62,882 nucleotides of DNA from CAZPUI01 sp964415525 (GTDB lineage Bacteria; Acidobacteriota; Holophagae; Holophagales; Holophagaceae), in assembly GCA_964415525.1 (NCBI GenBank), contig CAYQAS010000010.1, forward strand, positions 1 through 62,882. Direction: 5' to 3'. This document shows positions 44,604-54,238 of this stretch, piece after piece. The notes beneath the pieces are model-generated. The model did not search any database. It saw only the letters and a list, made by a program, of their open reading frames with translations, and was not told the DNA's origin. Both the position numbers and the translations under genes were made by a program. The number at the start of each line of letters is the position of its first letter. The stretch's first letter is position 1.

Positions 44604-45122
44604 TTACCGCTGCCCCGCCTGCGGCGGGAAGCGGCTCAAGAGCCCCTGGACGGCCTCTGCGACCTTGGCCTCCGCCTCCTGCGGGCTCAGGGAGCCCTGA
44701 AAGCCGCCTCCGGCAAAGCCCGTCCACACCACCTTGCGGCTGGCGCCATCCAGGACGTCGAGTTGGATGCCGGCCTCCTTGATGCGACGGGTCTCCATGC
44801 TATTCCAGCCGTAGTGGCTATACCCGGTGGTCTGCATGCGGGTGGTGAGGAGCGGCGTGAAGGAGACCATGAAATCCGCCTTCCCGTCCGTGCCCTTGCG
44901 GTAGCCGCGGCTGGCGAGGACCTGCTCCACCTGCTCCACCACACGGCGGATCATGATGTCCTCGCGCACCGCGCGCTCCCACTGCTTCTCAGGGATGGAA
45001 GAGGTCCAGACGTAGGACTTGTAGGCGCTGAAGTCGGCCTTGCGGTCGTGATCGGTGGCGAACTGCATGGGCGCGCAGGCCGTCAGAAGGGCGAGGGGTG
45101 CGAGCAGGAGCAGGCGGGACAT
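44604..45122 (-). CDS. DUF4136 lipoprotein
   Basis: 172 residues from the ATG at 45122 with GGAGG six nt upstream. Lipoprotein signal ending LLTAC. The body matches DUF4136: FSAYKSYVW near the start, IRRVVEQVEQVLASRGYRK, ADFMVSF, LDVLDGASRKVVWTGFA and a final helix. Such proteins sit in the periplasm or outer membrane; function unknown. Isolated gene. Confidence 0.87.
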   Translation of the reverse strand: MSRLLLLAPLALLTACAPMQFATDHDRKADFSAYKSYVWTSSIPEKQWERAVREDIMIRRVVEQVEQVLASRGYRKGTDGKADFMVSFTPLLTTRMQTTGYSHYGWNSMETRRIKEAGIQLDVLDGASRKVVWTGFAGGGFQGSLSPQEAEAKVAEAVQGLLSRFPPQAGQR

Positions 45123-45242
45123 GGGAACCTCCGTGGGATGAATCCGCAGTGGATCAAGGTTCATGCCACACGAAATCGCCGCGTGGGACACACCCTTTAG
45201 ACTCCGCAAGCCCCCGTCAGGTTGCAGGATTCCGCAACGATT

Positions 45243-46808
45243 TCAGACCGTCTGATGCAGTCTGCTGCGCCGGTAGCCGTAGCAGGCGTAGATCAGGAGA
45301 CCCGCCAGCAGCCAGAGGAAGAAACGAACCCACGTGTGGGCCGGCAACCCCATGGCCAGCCATGCACAGCTGAGGATGCCCGCGGGCCCAACCACCCAGA
45401 CCCACGGCGTACGGAAGCGGCGCGGAGCCTCGGGGCGCTTCACCCGCAGCACCATCACCGCGGCGCAGACGATGGCGAAGGCGAAGAGCGTCCCGATGTT
45501 GGCCAATTCCACCACCACGGAGATGTTCATGAGGGCCGCGGGAATGGCCACGATGAAACCCGTGAGGAGCGTGGCATGGCCCGGCGTGCCGAACTTCGGG
45601 TGCACCTTGCCGAACCAGGGCCCGAGCAGGCCGTCCCGGCTCATGGACATGAAGATGCGGGGCTGACCCACCTGGTAGACGAGCAACGCGGCGGTGGTGG
45701 CGATGACGGCGCCGAAGCTGATGATGCCCGCGGCCACGTTCATCCCCTGCTGGCTGAAGATGTAGGCGAGGGGGTCTGCCTTGTCCGCAAGGTCGGTGTA
45801 CTTCATCATCCCCGTCACCACCAGGGCCACCGCGGCGTAGATGACGCTGCAGATCACCAGGGAGTAGAGGATGCCCCTGGGGAGGCTGCGACCGGGATCC
45901 TTGCACTCCTCCGCCGTGGTGCTTACCGCATCGAACCCGATGAACGCGAAGAAGATGATGGCGGCGCCCGCCTGGATGCCGCGCCAGCCGTCTGGCGCGA
46001 AGGGATGCCAGTTCTCGCCGCGGATGAACTTGGCGCCGAGGCCGATGACGCCCAGCAGGATGATCACCTTGAGGATCACCATGAAGGTGTTCGCCCGGGC
46101 GCTCTCCTTGATGCCGATGTAGACGAGCCACGTCACGCCGATGGTGATGACCACCGCCAGCATGTTGATGCAGACGGGGAAGCCGAAGAGGGTCGGCGCA
46201 TCCTTCAGCACGTCCCAGTTCGCGAACGCCAGGGCGCCATTGAGCCCGCCCGCCTTGGCGTGGGCAAGGGCCTGGAGTTTTGCGGAAAGGTTCATCACGG
46301 GCGCACCATCCGCCAGCTTGAGGGCGGTCATGGGGTCCATGGCCAGCCAGCTGGGAATGTGGATGTGGAGCACGTTGGCCAGGAAGCTGCGGAAGTAGTC
46401 GCCCCAGCTGATGGCCACCGCCACGTTACTCACGGCGTATTCCAGCAGCAGGTCCCAACCGATGATCCACGCCATCAGCTCGCCCAGGGTGGCGTAGGCG
46501 TAGGTGTAGGCCGAGCCCGACACCGGCACGATGGAGGCCATCTCTGCGTAGGCCAGGGCCGTGAAGCCGCAGGCGATGGCCACCAGGATGATGGAGATCA
46601 CGAGCGCCGGCCCCGCCGCCGCCCGGCCATCCGCCAGATGCCCCGCGGCGGCCGTGCCGATGGTGCTAAAGATGCCCGCGCCGATGATGGCGCCGATGCC
46701 GAACATCGTCAGATCGAAGGTGCCCAGGTTCTTCTTGAGCTGATGCTCGGGCTCCTCTGCGGAGGCGCGGAGCTGTTCCAGGGACTTGGTGCGGAAGAGG
46801 CGGAGCAT
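45243..46808 (-). CDS. APC-superfamily amino acid permease
   Basis: 521 residues from the ATG at 46808. Twelve or more membrane helices. The N-terminal signature FGIGAIIGAGIF (helix 1 substrate loop) and IFFAFIGFDAVSTTAEE (helix 6) mark the APC/CAT (YfnA-like) group, which imports cationic or neutral amino acids by proton symport. The N-terminus is charged and cytosolic. It is divergent from the DUF58 gene with 165 bp between. Confidence 0.93.
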   Translation of the reverse strand: MLRLFRTKSLEQLRASAEEPEHQLKKNLGTFDLTMFGIGAIIGAGIFSTIGTAAAGHLADGRAAAGPALVISIILVAIACGFTALAYAEMASIVPVSGSAYTYAYATLGELMAWIIGWDLLLEYAVSNVAVAISWGDYFRSFLANVLHIHIPSWLAMDPMTALKLADGAPVMNLSAKLQALAHAKAGGLNGALAFANWDVLKDAPTLFGFPVCINMLAVVITIGVTWLVYIGIKESARANTFMVILKVIILLGVIGLGAKFIRGENWHPFAPDGWRGIQAGAAIIFFAFIGFDAVSTTAEECKDPGRSLPRGILYSLVICSVIYAAVALVVTGMMKYTDLADKADPLAYIFSQQGMNVAAGIISFGAVIATTAALLVYQVGQPRIFMSMSRDGLLGPWFGKVHPKFGTPGHATLLTGFIVAIPAALMNISVVVELANIGTLFAFAIVCAAVMVLRVKRPEAPRRFRTPWVWVVGPAGILSCAWLAMGLPAHTWVRFFLWLLAGLLIYACYGYRRSRLHQTV

Positions 46809-46973
46809 GGCAGAACCTTCGGTAGGTACAGGGGCATGGGTTCGGGTTTCAAGGGGGAGTGCTCCCTGCAGCCTAGCGTTTCCGATCACGGGCCCCTATC
46901 CCAAATTCGTTCATCCCAATACCGTTCAAGAAGCCCGCTGCCTCTCACCCTGAATCCCCCCTGAGCCCCGAAC

Positions 46974-47885
46974 ATGCGCATCTGGAACGACCGCCACCTC
47001 CGCCTCGCCATCACGCGACTGGGCCTGGAATATGTCGGCCTCACCCTGGCCATGGGATTCTTCGCTGTCTACACGGGCAACAACCTGCTCTATGCCGTCT
47101 TCACCCTGCTGCTCGGGCTCTTTCTCGTGTCCGGCTGGGCCAGCTTCCGCGCCCTCCGAGGGCTGAGGCTACTGAAAATCGAAGAGGGCAACATCTTCGC
47201 CCGGGTCAAAGGCGGGGTGCGGATCTACCTGGAAGATGACGCCCCCAAGCGCCCCCGAGGCCTGGAGGTCTTCCTGCACATGGAACACACGACCCCCGAG
47301 CCCGGGTTCTACCCGGGCGGGCGCGGCACGAACAACCGCATCGCCCTGCATGTGGTGCCCGATCGCCGCGGTTGGCGAAAGCTGAAGGAGCTGGAGTTCC
47401 GCACCCGCTTCCCGTTCGGTTTCATGGAGAAGTCCCACCGCATCCCCCTGGACCAATCGATCCTTGCGCTGCCGCATCCCCGCGCCACCCGCTGGGAGCG
47501 GGGCGGCCTCGGCCAGGAGGCGCACCTGGTACCCCAGCCGGGCGCCGTCAGCCCCGAAGGTCTGCGACCCTTCCGCCCCGGCGACAGCCCGCATCGGGTG
47601 CACTGGAAACGCACCGCGCAGTACGGTTCGCCCTGGGTTCGCACCTTCGAGGATGAGCAGCCCCAGGGAATCCGCCTGGAGCTGGATCTGCTTAACCACA
47701 CGCCCGGCACCGCCTTCGAGCGCGAGCTGGAGCGCCTCTCCGGCGTCATCCTCCAGGCACGCATCCACCGCCAGCCCGTGACCCTCGTGCTGTACGGTCG
47801 CCACGGACGCCGCGTCTTCGAGGGGGTGGTTCCCGCCTGGCGTGCCCTGGCCCTGGCGGAAGGAGAAGGAACCACAGACTCCTGA
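46974..47885 (+). CDS. DUF58 domain membrane protein
   Basis: 303 residues. Two adjacent membrane helices (about 20-55), then a soluble domain with the DUF58 core EGLRPFRPGDSPHRVHWKRTAQ (about 200-221; shown here in part). These proteins usually lie beside a MoxR AAA ATPase and transglutaminase genes; none is here, so this one is detached. Its role is unclear. Confidence 0.85.
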   Translation: MRIWNDRHLRLAITRLGLEYVGLTLAMGFFAVYTGNNLLYAVFTLLLGLFLVSGWASFRALRGLRLLKIEEGNIFARVKGGVRIYLEDDAPKRPRGLEVFLHMEHTTPEPGFYPGGRGTNNRIALHVVPDRRGWRKLKELEFRTRFPFGFMEKSHRIPLDQSILALPHPRATRWERGGLGQEAHLVPQPGAVSPEGLRPFRPGDSPHRVHWKRTAQYGSPWVRTFEDEQPQGIRLELDLLNHTPGTAFERELERLSGVILQARIHRQPVTLVLYGRHGRRVFEGVVPAWRALALAEGEGTTDS

Positions 47886-47957
47886 GCCCGTTTCCCGCGG
47901 ACAACCTGATACAAGTGGGATCCATCCCTTGCCGATGCACTTCAATGGAGGACTCCC

Positions 47958-48377
47958 ATGCCCTTTCTCGAACCCCAAGACACCGCATGGACACCGTTGG
48001 TGGAGGCCGCCTGGACCGCATGGTCCCGGGCCTACGCCCCGTATTCCCACTTCCAGGTGGGTGCCGCGCTGTTGACCCAGGACGGCCGCATCGTGCCGGG
48101 CTGTAACGTGGAGAACGCCGCCTATCCCGATACGCTCTGCGCCGAGCGCACCGCCGTCTGCGCCGCCGTCGCCACGGGATTGCGACCCGATGAATTGGTG
48201 GCATTGGTGGTGGTAACGGAGGCGGAGACCCTGACACCGCCCTGCGGCTCCTGCCGCCAGGTATTGGCGGAGTTCGCCCAGGATCTGCCCATCCTGCTGG
48301 CGAATCGCCACGGTCGTGCCCTCCATCGCCTGGCGGATCTGCTCCCGCACGCGTTCACGGGGCGCAACCTCAACTGA
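47958..48377 (+). CDS. cdd: cytidine deaminase
   Basis: 139 residues with GGAGG upstream. Zinc deaminase motifs CAERTA (Cys ligand and catalytic Glu) and PCGSCRQ (two Cys ligands), with the N-terminal YSHFQVGAAL and NVENAAYP typical of the tetrameric Cdd. It deaminates cytidine and deoxycytidine in pyrimidine salvage. Complete and of usual length. Confidence 0.95.
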   Translation: MPFLEPQDTAWTPLVEAAWTAWSRAYAPYSHFQVGAALLTQDGRIVPGCNVENAAYPDTLCAERTAVCAAVATGLRPDELVALVVVTEAETLTPPCGSCRQVLAEFAQDLPILLANRHGRALHRLADLLPHAFTGRNLN

Positions 48378-48386
48378 CGGAAGTTT

Positions 48387-48414
48387 TTGCCATCACCCAC
48401 CCCGGGCCTACAAT
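48387..48414 (+). promoter_or_regulatory. sigma-70-type promoter of the TPR gene
   Basis: TTGCCA (48387-48392) and TACAAT (48409-48414) separated by 16 nt, with the ATG 24 nt further on and GAGG between. Confidence 0.5.
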
Positions 48415-48437
48415 GGGCGGGCTCCTCGAGGCAAAGC

Positions 48438-51317
48438 ATGGCGATTGATCGACCCAAGGTCACCAAACAGGCGGAATCATTCCTGGCTTCCGGGAAGTAC
48501 GACCGTGCATTCGACGAATTCCAGAAGCTGCTGGATGATCGGCCAGATGACTCGAACATGCTCAATCGCGTGGGGGACCTGTGCCTCCAGGCGAACCGCA
48601 AGACCGAAGCGGTGGAGATGTTCCGCAAGGCCGCCCACGGCTACGAGCGGGAAGGCTTCCTGAACAAGGCCACCGCCGTGCTGAAGAAGGCCCACAGGTC
48701 GATCCCCGAGGATGTGGATCTGGCGGGGCGCCTGGCCGAACTCTACCGACAGACCAACCTCATCAAGGACGCCATCGCCATCCACATCGAGATTGCGGAG
48801 GTGCTCACCAAGAAGGGGCTCATCAAGCGCGCCCTGGAGGAGTTCGCCAAGGTCGTGGAGCTCGACCCCAAGAACCTCAAGAACAAGGTCAAGCTCGCGG
48901 ACCTCTATAACAAGGAAGGCCTGAAGGAGCGCGCCGCCGCCATCTACCTCGAGGTCGCCGAGTCACTCGCCCACGAACAGACGCACGGCACGGCCCACCA
49001 GGTTCTGGAGCGCGCCAAGTCCATGGTCAGCACGCCCCAGGTGTTCCTGACCCAATCCCGCCTCTGCATCATCCAGAAAGACCTGACCGCCGCCGCAGCC
49101 ATGCTGCGCCAGGGGCTGGAAGCCAATCCCCGCAGCCCCGAGATCCTGGAGGCCCTGGCGGAAGTCGAACTGCAGGCCCACTGCCCTGACCGCGCCCTGG
49201 AAGTGCTCTCCCAGATGCCGCAGCTGCCGGAGAAGGTGCTCACTCTCTGCGAGCGGGCCCTGCGGGAGCTGGCCCGCGCTGGCCGCACGGAACAGGGCCT
49301 GGCCCTCTTCCAGCCCATCGGCCGGGAGATCGCCCGCCGCGGCTCCGGTGACATCGCCGCCCGGGTGCTTCAGAACGCCCTCCAGGGCGGCATGACCGCC
49401 GAGGCCTACCTCCAACTTGCGGACATCCACCATCAGAGCGGGCGCAAGGACGAGCGGGGCGAGGCCCTGAGCCGCGCCTATGGCCTGGCCCACGGGCAGA
49501 ACAACCTCGCACTGATGGCCCAGCTCGCCCCGCAGATGGACAGTCTGGGTATTTCGACAGAACAGGCCCTCGCGGGCGTCGCGGCCCCCGGCCCCAAGAC
49601 CACCAGCGGCTTCTTCGAGACGACGGAGGTCGACCCCGTCAAGCGAATGCAGGTGCAGCAGCTGGAACGGGACGCCGAGAGCTTCCTGCGCAACCGGTTC
49701 AACGACAAGGCTCTGGAGGCCTACCAGAAGATCCTCGATCTGGACCTCACCAACCGGGATGCCATCCACCGCGTGGCCGAGATCATCCAGGCCGGCGGCA
49801 AGATGACGCAAGTGCAGATGCACTATGTGAAGCTGGCGGAAAAGCTGGCGCCCATGGGCGAAAAGGTGCTCGCCCTGGAACTGCTGGACAAAGCCGAGGC
49901 CCTCTTCCCCGGTTCCACCCGGATGTACCGACGCACGCTCGGGCTCCTGGATGTGCAGGTCGCCCCCGCGCCGGCCCAAGGCACCATGCCTTCCATGCCG
50001 TCGAGTGCCCTTCCGGCTCCCGTCACGCCCGCGCCGGCCCCTGCGGCCCTGCCTGCCTACCCTGAGATTCCACCCCATGCCCTGCCCCTGATCGCCCTGG
50101 ATCTCCCCGGCGAGGTGTCACCGCAGCCCACCCTCGCCCTGCCGCTCCCCATCGCCCTGCCCGCACCCGAACCCGAGGTGGAATCCTTCCCCCTCATCCC
50201 CCTGGTGCTGGAACCCCTCGATCTGGGCAAGCTCGAACCTCAGGCTGACTCCGTACCAGCGCCTGCGGAGGCACCCGTCCCCGCCTGGTCGGCCCCCACC
50301 CCCGCCATCCCACTCCACGATTTGGAATTCCCCCCGGTTCTGTCGCCTGACATTCCGGAACCGGCACCCCAAATCCCCGAACCTGCGCCCTTCACACTCG
50401 AATCGAGTCCCGCCCTGCCCGAACTCCCGGCGGCGCCTTTGGCTGAAGAGCTGCAGCCCTCCGACTTCACCGCCCCCCAGACCTTCCAGATGCCGGGGCT
50501 CGAACCCCTGGAACTGGAGCCCCTGTCCTTCCTCCAGGACCTGCCGACGACTCCTCAGCCAGCCCCTGTCGCCGCCGAGCCGATGGCCGCGCCCGCCGCC
50601 CTCGACGAGGAGCTCCTGGCGATTCTTCCGGATATCGACTTCCAGCTCGACTACGGCAGCCCTGAGGAAGCCAAGCTCGCCATCCAGGAAGCCCTGTTCT
50701 CCTGGCCGAATCATCCCGAACTCATTCACCGCCTGGACCAGGCGGAACTCGCCCTGCACAAGCTGGGTCACGAGGTGAAGCCCGCTGCCATCGTGGAGAG
50801 CGACTTCACCGGCTCCTTCTTCGATCTCACCGATGTGCTCGGCGACGCCCTCCTGGCCACGGGCGAGGGCGAGGAGATGCACGACGCCACCCGCGTGGTG
50901 GAGAAGATCCAGAGCGTCGAGGAATTGTTCAACGCGTTCCGCGAAGGAGTCGAGCAGCAGGTCCGCGGCGACGACTACGACACCCACTACAACCTAGGCA
51001 TCGCCTACAAAGAGATGATGCTCATCGAGCCCGCCATGGAGGAGTTCAAGAAGGCCATGGTCGACCCGGAGCGCACGCTCGAATGCTGCTCCATGCTCTC
51101 CATCTGTGAGATGAGCCAAGGCAACATCGACGGCGCCATCGAATGGCTCCACCGCGGCATCGATGCCCCTGGCTTCCCGCCCGAGGACAGCATCGGCCTC
51201 CGCTACGACCTCGGCGAAGCGCTGCTGCTCCAGGGCAAGGTGGGTGAAGCCAAGGTCGAGTACCGCCGGGTCTTCGAACTCGATCCCGAATACCGCGACG
51301 TCGCGAACAAGGTTTGA
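48438..51317 (+). CDS. large TPR protein with Pro/Ala/Glu-rich middle
   Basis: 959 residues from the ATG at 48438. Residues about 10-520 are tetratricopeptide-like helical repeats. Residues about 530-730 are a Pro/Ala/Glu/Leu-rich low-complexity linker (repeated PAP and EPL). Residues about 750-959 return to TPR (DTHYNLGIAYKEMMLIEPAMEEFKKAM). No signal peptide or membrane helix is seen, so it is cytosolic and probably a scaffold. Partner genes are not obvious. A hairpin terminator follows. Confidence 0.88.
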   Translation: MAIDRPKVTKQAESFLASGKYDRAFDEFQKLLDDRPDDSNMLNRVGDLCLQANRKTEAVEMFRKAAHGYEREGFLNKATAVLKKAHRSIPEDVDLAGRLAELYRQTNLIKDAIAIHIEIAEVLTKKGLIKRALEEFAKVVELDPKNLKNKVKLADLYNKEGLKERAAAIYLEVAESLAHEQTHGTAHQVLERAKSMVSTPQVFLTQSRLCIIQKDLTAAAAMLRQGLEANPRSPEILEALAEVELQAHCPDRALEVLSQMPQLPEKVLTLCERALRELARAGRTEQGLALFQPIGREIARRGSGDIAARVLQNALQGGMTAEAYLQLADIHHQSGRKDERGEALSRAYGLAHGQNNLALMAQLAPQMDSLGISTEQALAGVAAPGPKTTSGFFETTEVDPVKRMQVQQLERDAESFLRNRFNDKALEAYQKILDLDLTNRDAIHRVAEIIQAGGKMTQVQMHYVKLAEKLAPMGEKVLALELLDKAEALFPGSTRMYRRTLGLLDVQVAPAPAQGTMPSMPSSALPAPVTPAPAPAALPAYPEIPPHALPLIALDLPGEVSPQPTLALPLPIALPAPEPEVESFPLIPLVLEPLDLGKLEPQADSVPAPAEAPVPAWSAPTPAIPLHDLEFPPVLSPDIPEPAPQIPEPAPFTLESSPALPELPAAPLAEELQPSDFTAPQTFQMPGLEPLELEPLSFLQDLPTTPQPAPVAAEPMAAPAALDEELLAILPDIDFQLDYGSPEEAKLAIQEALFSWPNHPELIHRLDQAELALHKLGHEVKPAAIVESDFTGSFFDLTDVLGDALLATGEGEEMHDATRVVEKIQSVEELFNAFREGVEQQVRGDDYDTHYNLGIAYKEMMLIEPAMEEFKKAMVDPERTLECCSMLSICEMSQGNIDGAIEWLHRGIDAPGFPPEDSIGLRYDLGEALLLQGKVGEAKVEYRRVFELDPEYRDVANKV

Positions 51318-51336
51318 CCCGCAGTCGAGTCACGAG

Positions 51337-51362
51337 GAAGGGGGCGCTCCTGCGCCCCCTTC
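51337..51362. terminator. bidirectional terminator hairpin
   Basis: 11-bp perfect stem (51337-51347 with 51352-51362, GAAGGGGGCGC and complement), loop TCCT, between the convergent TPR and small exported protein genes. Confidence 0.75.
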
Positions 51363-51382
51363 GTGTATCAGGATGACCCTGC

Positions 51383-51736
51383 CTATTTGGTCGAGGCGGC
51401 GTTGTGCTTCTTGCGGAAGATGCGCTTCGACTGGGCGCTCTCTTCCTTGTTGAGCCGGGCCTGTTCCTTCTTGGTGATCTTGCCATCGGCCTCCGCCCGC
51501 TTGATGTCGTGATCGAGCTTGGCCTCCTTGCGCTCCAGCTTGGCGCCCTCCTTGGGAGTGATCTGCCCAGTGGCAATGCCGCTCGCAATGCGCTTCTGCT
51601 GACGGGCTTCACGCTTCTCGACCTGGGCTTCCCGCTTGGGCGTGACGGTGCTGGAAGGGGTCTGGGCGGCGAAGCCGGCGGCGCAGAGGGCGAAGCCGCC
51701 GAGGAGCAGGACCAGACGCTGGGTGGTGTGGGACAT
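51383..51736 (-). CDS. small exported, highly charged helical protein (117 aa)
   Basis: ATG at 51736 behind GGAGG. Signal peptide ends near residue 23 (AAGFAAQ). The mature part is almost all Lys/Glu/Arg/Ala helix with two degenerate repeats around IATGQITPKEGAKLERKE and EADGKITKKEQARLNKEE. It looks like a periplasmic helical hairpin. Function unknown. A 6-bp palindromic stem (51756-51771) lies in its leader. Confidence 0.75.
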   Translation of the reverse strand: MSHTTQRLVLLLGGFALCAAGFAAQTPSSTVTPKREAQVEKREARQQKRIASGIATGQITPKEGAKLERKEAKLDHDIKRAEADGKITKKEQARLNKEESAQSKRIFRKKHNAASTK

Positions 51737-51916
51737 GGAATCCTCCTTGAGGAATGTCCGGGATGCCGGACCTGCACCCTTGGACTCGACCCCAAGTATT
51801 TGGTTTAAAAAAACTTGTGATGTAATTTCCCACGCCAGGGATGCCACACCGGTGCAGTCTGCAACGGCGCATGATGCGGCCGATCTGCCAACATGAAGGC
51901 CTCCTCCCGAGGCTCT

Positions 51917-54238
51917 ATGTCCACCCTCGTTTCCCGCCCCACTTTTTCCTGGCGCGCCCTGGCCCTCCTGTCGGGGCTCGTCCTCGCCTGCTTCGTGGCC
52001 ATCCACTCCCAGCGCCCTCCCGCGCCTCTGGCTGCGGATGCGCCCCCCCAGGCCTTCGCCGCCCTTCGCGCAAGGGCGCACCTGGACTGGATCGCCGCCG
52101 AGCCCCATCCCATCGGTTCTCTCGCCCATACAAAGGTTCGGGAAGGCCTGATGGAGGCGTTCCGGAAGGCCGGACTCGAAGTCCAGACCCAGCAGGCCCA
52201 GGTGCCCGTGCCCCAGAGCACCGGCCTCGCCTGGGTGGAGAACGTGATGGCCCGCCTCAAGGGAAGCGGTGCCAGCGATGCCGGTGCGGTGATGCTCGCC
52301 TGCCACTACGACAGCGTCGAAGGCTCCTTCGGCGCGGCGGATGATGGGGCCGGGATGGCCTCCCTCCTGGAGGTCCTTCGTGCCCTCCAGGCGGGCCCGG
52401 CCCTGAAGCGGGACGTGATCTTCCTCGTCACCGATGGTGAGGAGATCGGCCTCCTCGGCGCCCAAGCCTTCGTGCGTCACCATCCCTGGGCCAGGGACGT
52501 GAAGCAGGTGGTGAATCTGGAGGCTCGAGGCACCGGCGGCCCGACCCACATGTTCGAGACGACGGCGGCCAACGCGGCACTGGTGGAATCCCTGGCCGCC
52601 AGCGGCGCCCGCGTCAGCGCCACCAGCCTGGCGGGTGACATCTACCGCCTCATGCCCAACGCCACGGATATGACGGTCTTCCGCCGCGCGGGCATGAAGG
52701 GCCTGGGCTTCGCCTTCATCGACCGTCCCTGGGACTACCACCACCCCACGGACCACCCCGCCCACCTCGACCTGGGCAGCCTCCAGCAGATGGGGGAGGC
52801 CGCCCTGGGGCTCGCCCGATCCTGGGGCAACGGGGAACCCGCGCCCCGACGCGGCGACGCCGTCTACTTCAACCCCCTCGGCCACCACTTCATCCACTAT
52901 TCCGCCGCCTTCGTGCCCTGGCTCTCCCTTGCGGGCCTCCTGCTGGCGGCGCTCGTGCTGGTGCGGGGGTTCCGCAGCGGCGCAGTGGCCTGGAGGCCCT
53001 GCCTGCGCGCCTGCGGTGCGCTGCTGCTGGCCCTCCTGGGTGCCTCTGTGCTGGCGGCAGCGGCGGCCGGGGTGACCTCCCTGCTCCATCGCGCCTGGGG
53101 CGTGCGCGAAGGTTTCAGCTATGCCTACAACCCCTGGTATCCGCTTCTGGCGGTCGCCACCGCAGGGCTGACGGTGGGCCTCCTCGCCCGCTTCGTGCGG
53201 CGCCCCGAGACCCGCGCGGCGCTGCATCCCGTGGCGCTGCTGGGCTGGGCGCTGCTGGCGGCGGTCGTGAGCCTCGCCCTGCCGGGCGGGAGCTACCTGT
53301 TCCAGCTTCCCCTGCTCCTGACCCTGCTCGGCGTCCTGGCTTTCCCCAACCACCTAAAGGCCTTGGTGCCAGCGGCCCTCATCGCATCCCTTCTGATGGC
53401 GCCCATGGTCGCCACCCTGGGCACCGGTCTGGGCTTCGGCGCGGGGCTCGCGGGGGGACTCGGCTTCCTGACGCTGCTCTGCCTGCTCCTCCTCTGGCCT
53501 CTCGTAGAGGCGCTCCACCTCGGTCGGGTGCTGCTGCCCGCCGGGGGCATCGCCGTCCTCCTCGCCCTCCTAGCAGGCGGAACCTGGGCCCGGGCGACCT
53601 TCCACCATCGCGCCTTCGCCAACGTGCGCTATGTCCAGAACCTCGACACCCAAAGGGCCTGGTGGGTGATGGAGAAGGCCCATGAAAGCCCCTGGACCCG
53701 GCGCTTCCTCGACCGTCCCGTGCCTGGAAACCCCTCCTGGGAAGGCGATGGCCGCATCCGACCCACCAGCGAACGGACCTACCTGCACCAGGACGCGCCG
53801 CGCCTCGGGGTTCCCGAGCCGAAGCTGATCCTTCGCTCAGAGACGAATCAGGACGGCCTACGCGTTTTGCGTCTATCCCTGGAAAGCGACGGGGCCGCGG
53901 AAGTCTGGATCCGCGGGGAGGATCTCCGCTTCTGTCGTGGGCTGGTGGAGGGTCACCTGCTGCGCAATCGCACGATCACCCGCAGCGGCGACGCGATCCG
54001 CCTGGCGGAGCAGGTCGGCGACGGCGACTGGCGCCTCCACCTCTACGCGCTCCCGCGCATGCCCATCGTCGTGGAACTGACATTCCTCCCAGGAAAGGAG
54101 CCGATCCGCATCGGCCTCCAGGCCCGCTACGGGGGGCTCCCGGCGGAACTGGGGGACAAGGCGAAGCCGCTCCCCGGCATCCAGCCCATCCATGAAGGCA
54201 ACTGCACCTGGGTCGGGCGGGTGCTGACGGTTCAGTAG
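51917..54238 (+). CDS. M28-family metallopeptidase with C-terminal membrane domain
   Basis: 773 residues from the ATG at 51917 (GAGG four nt upstream; another ATG is eight codons earlier without a ribosome site). Signal/anchor helix near 12-30. The M28 catalytic domain (about 45-290) has the zinc ligands in ACHYDSV, ADDGAG, TDGEEIGLLG and a late His in WDYHHPTDH. About eight membrane helices (about 300-580) and a C-terminal extracytoplasmic beta domain follow, as in ER metallopeptidase 1-like proteins. It probably trims peptides outside the inner membrane. It abuts the convergent fmt gene. Confidence 0.9.
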   Translation: MSTLVSRPTFSWRALALLSGLVLACFVAIHSQRPPAPLAADAPPQAFAALRARAHLDWIAAEPHPIGSLAHTKVREGLMEAFRKAGLEVQTQQAQVPVPQSTGLAWVENVMARLKGSGASDAGAVMLACHYDSVEGSFGAADDGAGMASLLEVLRALQAGPALKRDVIFLVTDGEEIGLLGAQAFVRHHPWARDVKQVVNLEARGTGGPTHMFETTAANAALVESLAASGARVSATSLAGDIYRLMPNATDMTVFRRAGMKGLGFAFIDRPWDYHHPTDHPAHLDLGSLQQMGEAALGLARSWGNGEPAPRRGDAVYFNPLGHHFIHYSAAFVPWLSLAGLLLAALVLVRGFRSGAVAWRPCLRACGALLLALLGASVLAAAAAGVTSLLHRAWGVREGFSYAYNPWYPLLAVATAGLTVGLLARFVRRPETRAALHPVALLGWALLAAVVSLALPGGSYLFQLPLLLTLLGVLAFPNHLKALVPAALIASLLMAPMVATLGTGLGFGAGLAGGLGFLTLLCLLLLWPLVEALHLGRVLLPAGGIAVLLALLAGGTWARATFHHRAFANVRYVQNLDTQRAWWVMEKAHESPWTRRFLDRPVPGNPSWEGDGRIRPTSERTYLHQDAPRLGVPEPKLILRSETNQDGLRVLRLSLESDGAAEVWIRGEDLRFCRGLVEGHLLRNRTITRSGDAIRLAEQVGDGDWRLHLYALPRMPIVVELTFLPGKEPIRIGLQARYGGLPAELGDKAKPLPGIQPIHEGNCTWVGRVLTVQ

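Noticed and set aside
46853..46869. -24/-12-like GGGAGTGCTCCCTGCA before the DUF58 gene
   Set aside because: The -24 element is poor and the site overlaps a GGGAG/CTCCC inverted repeat.
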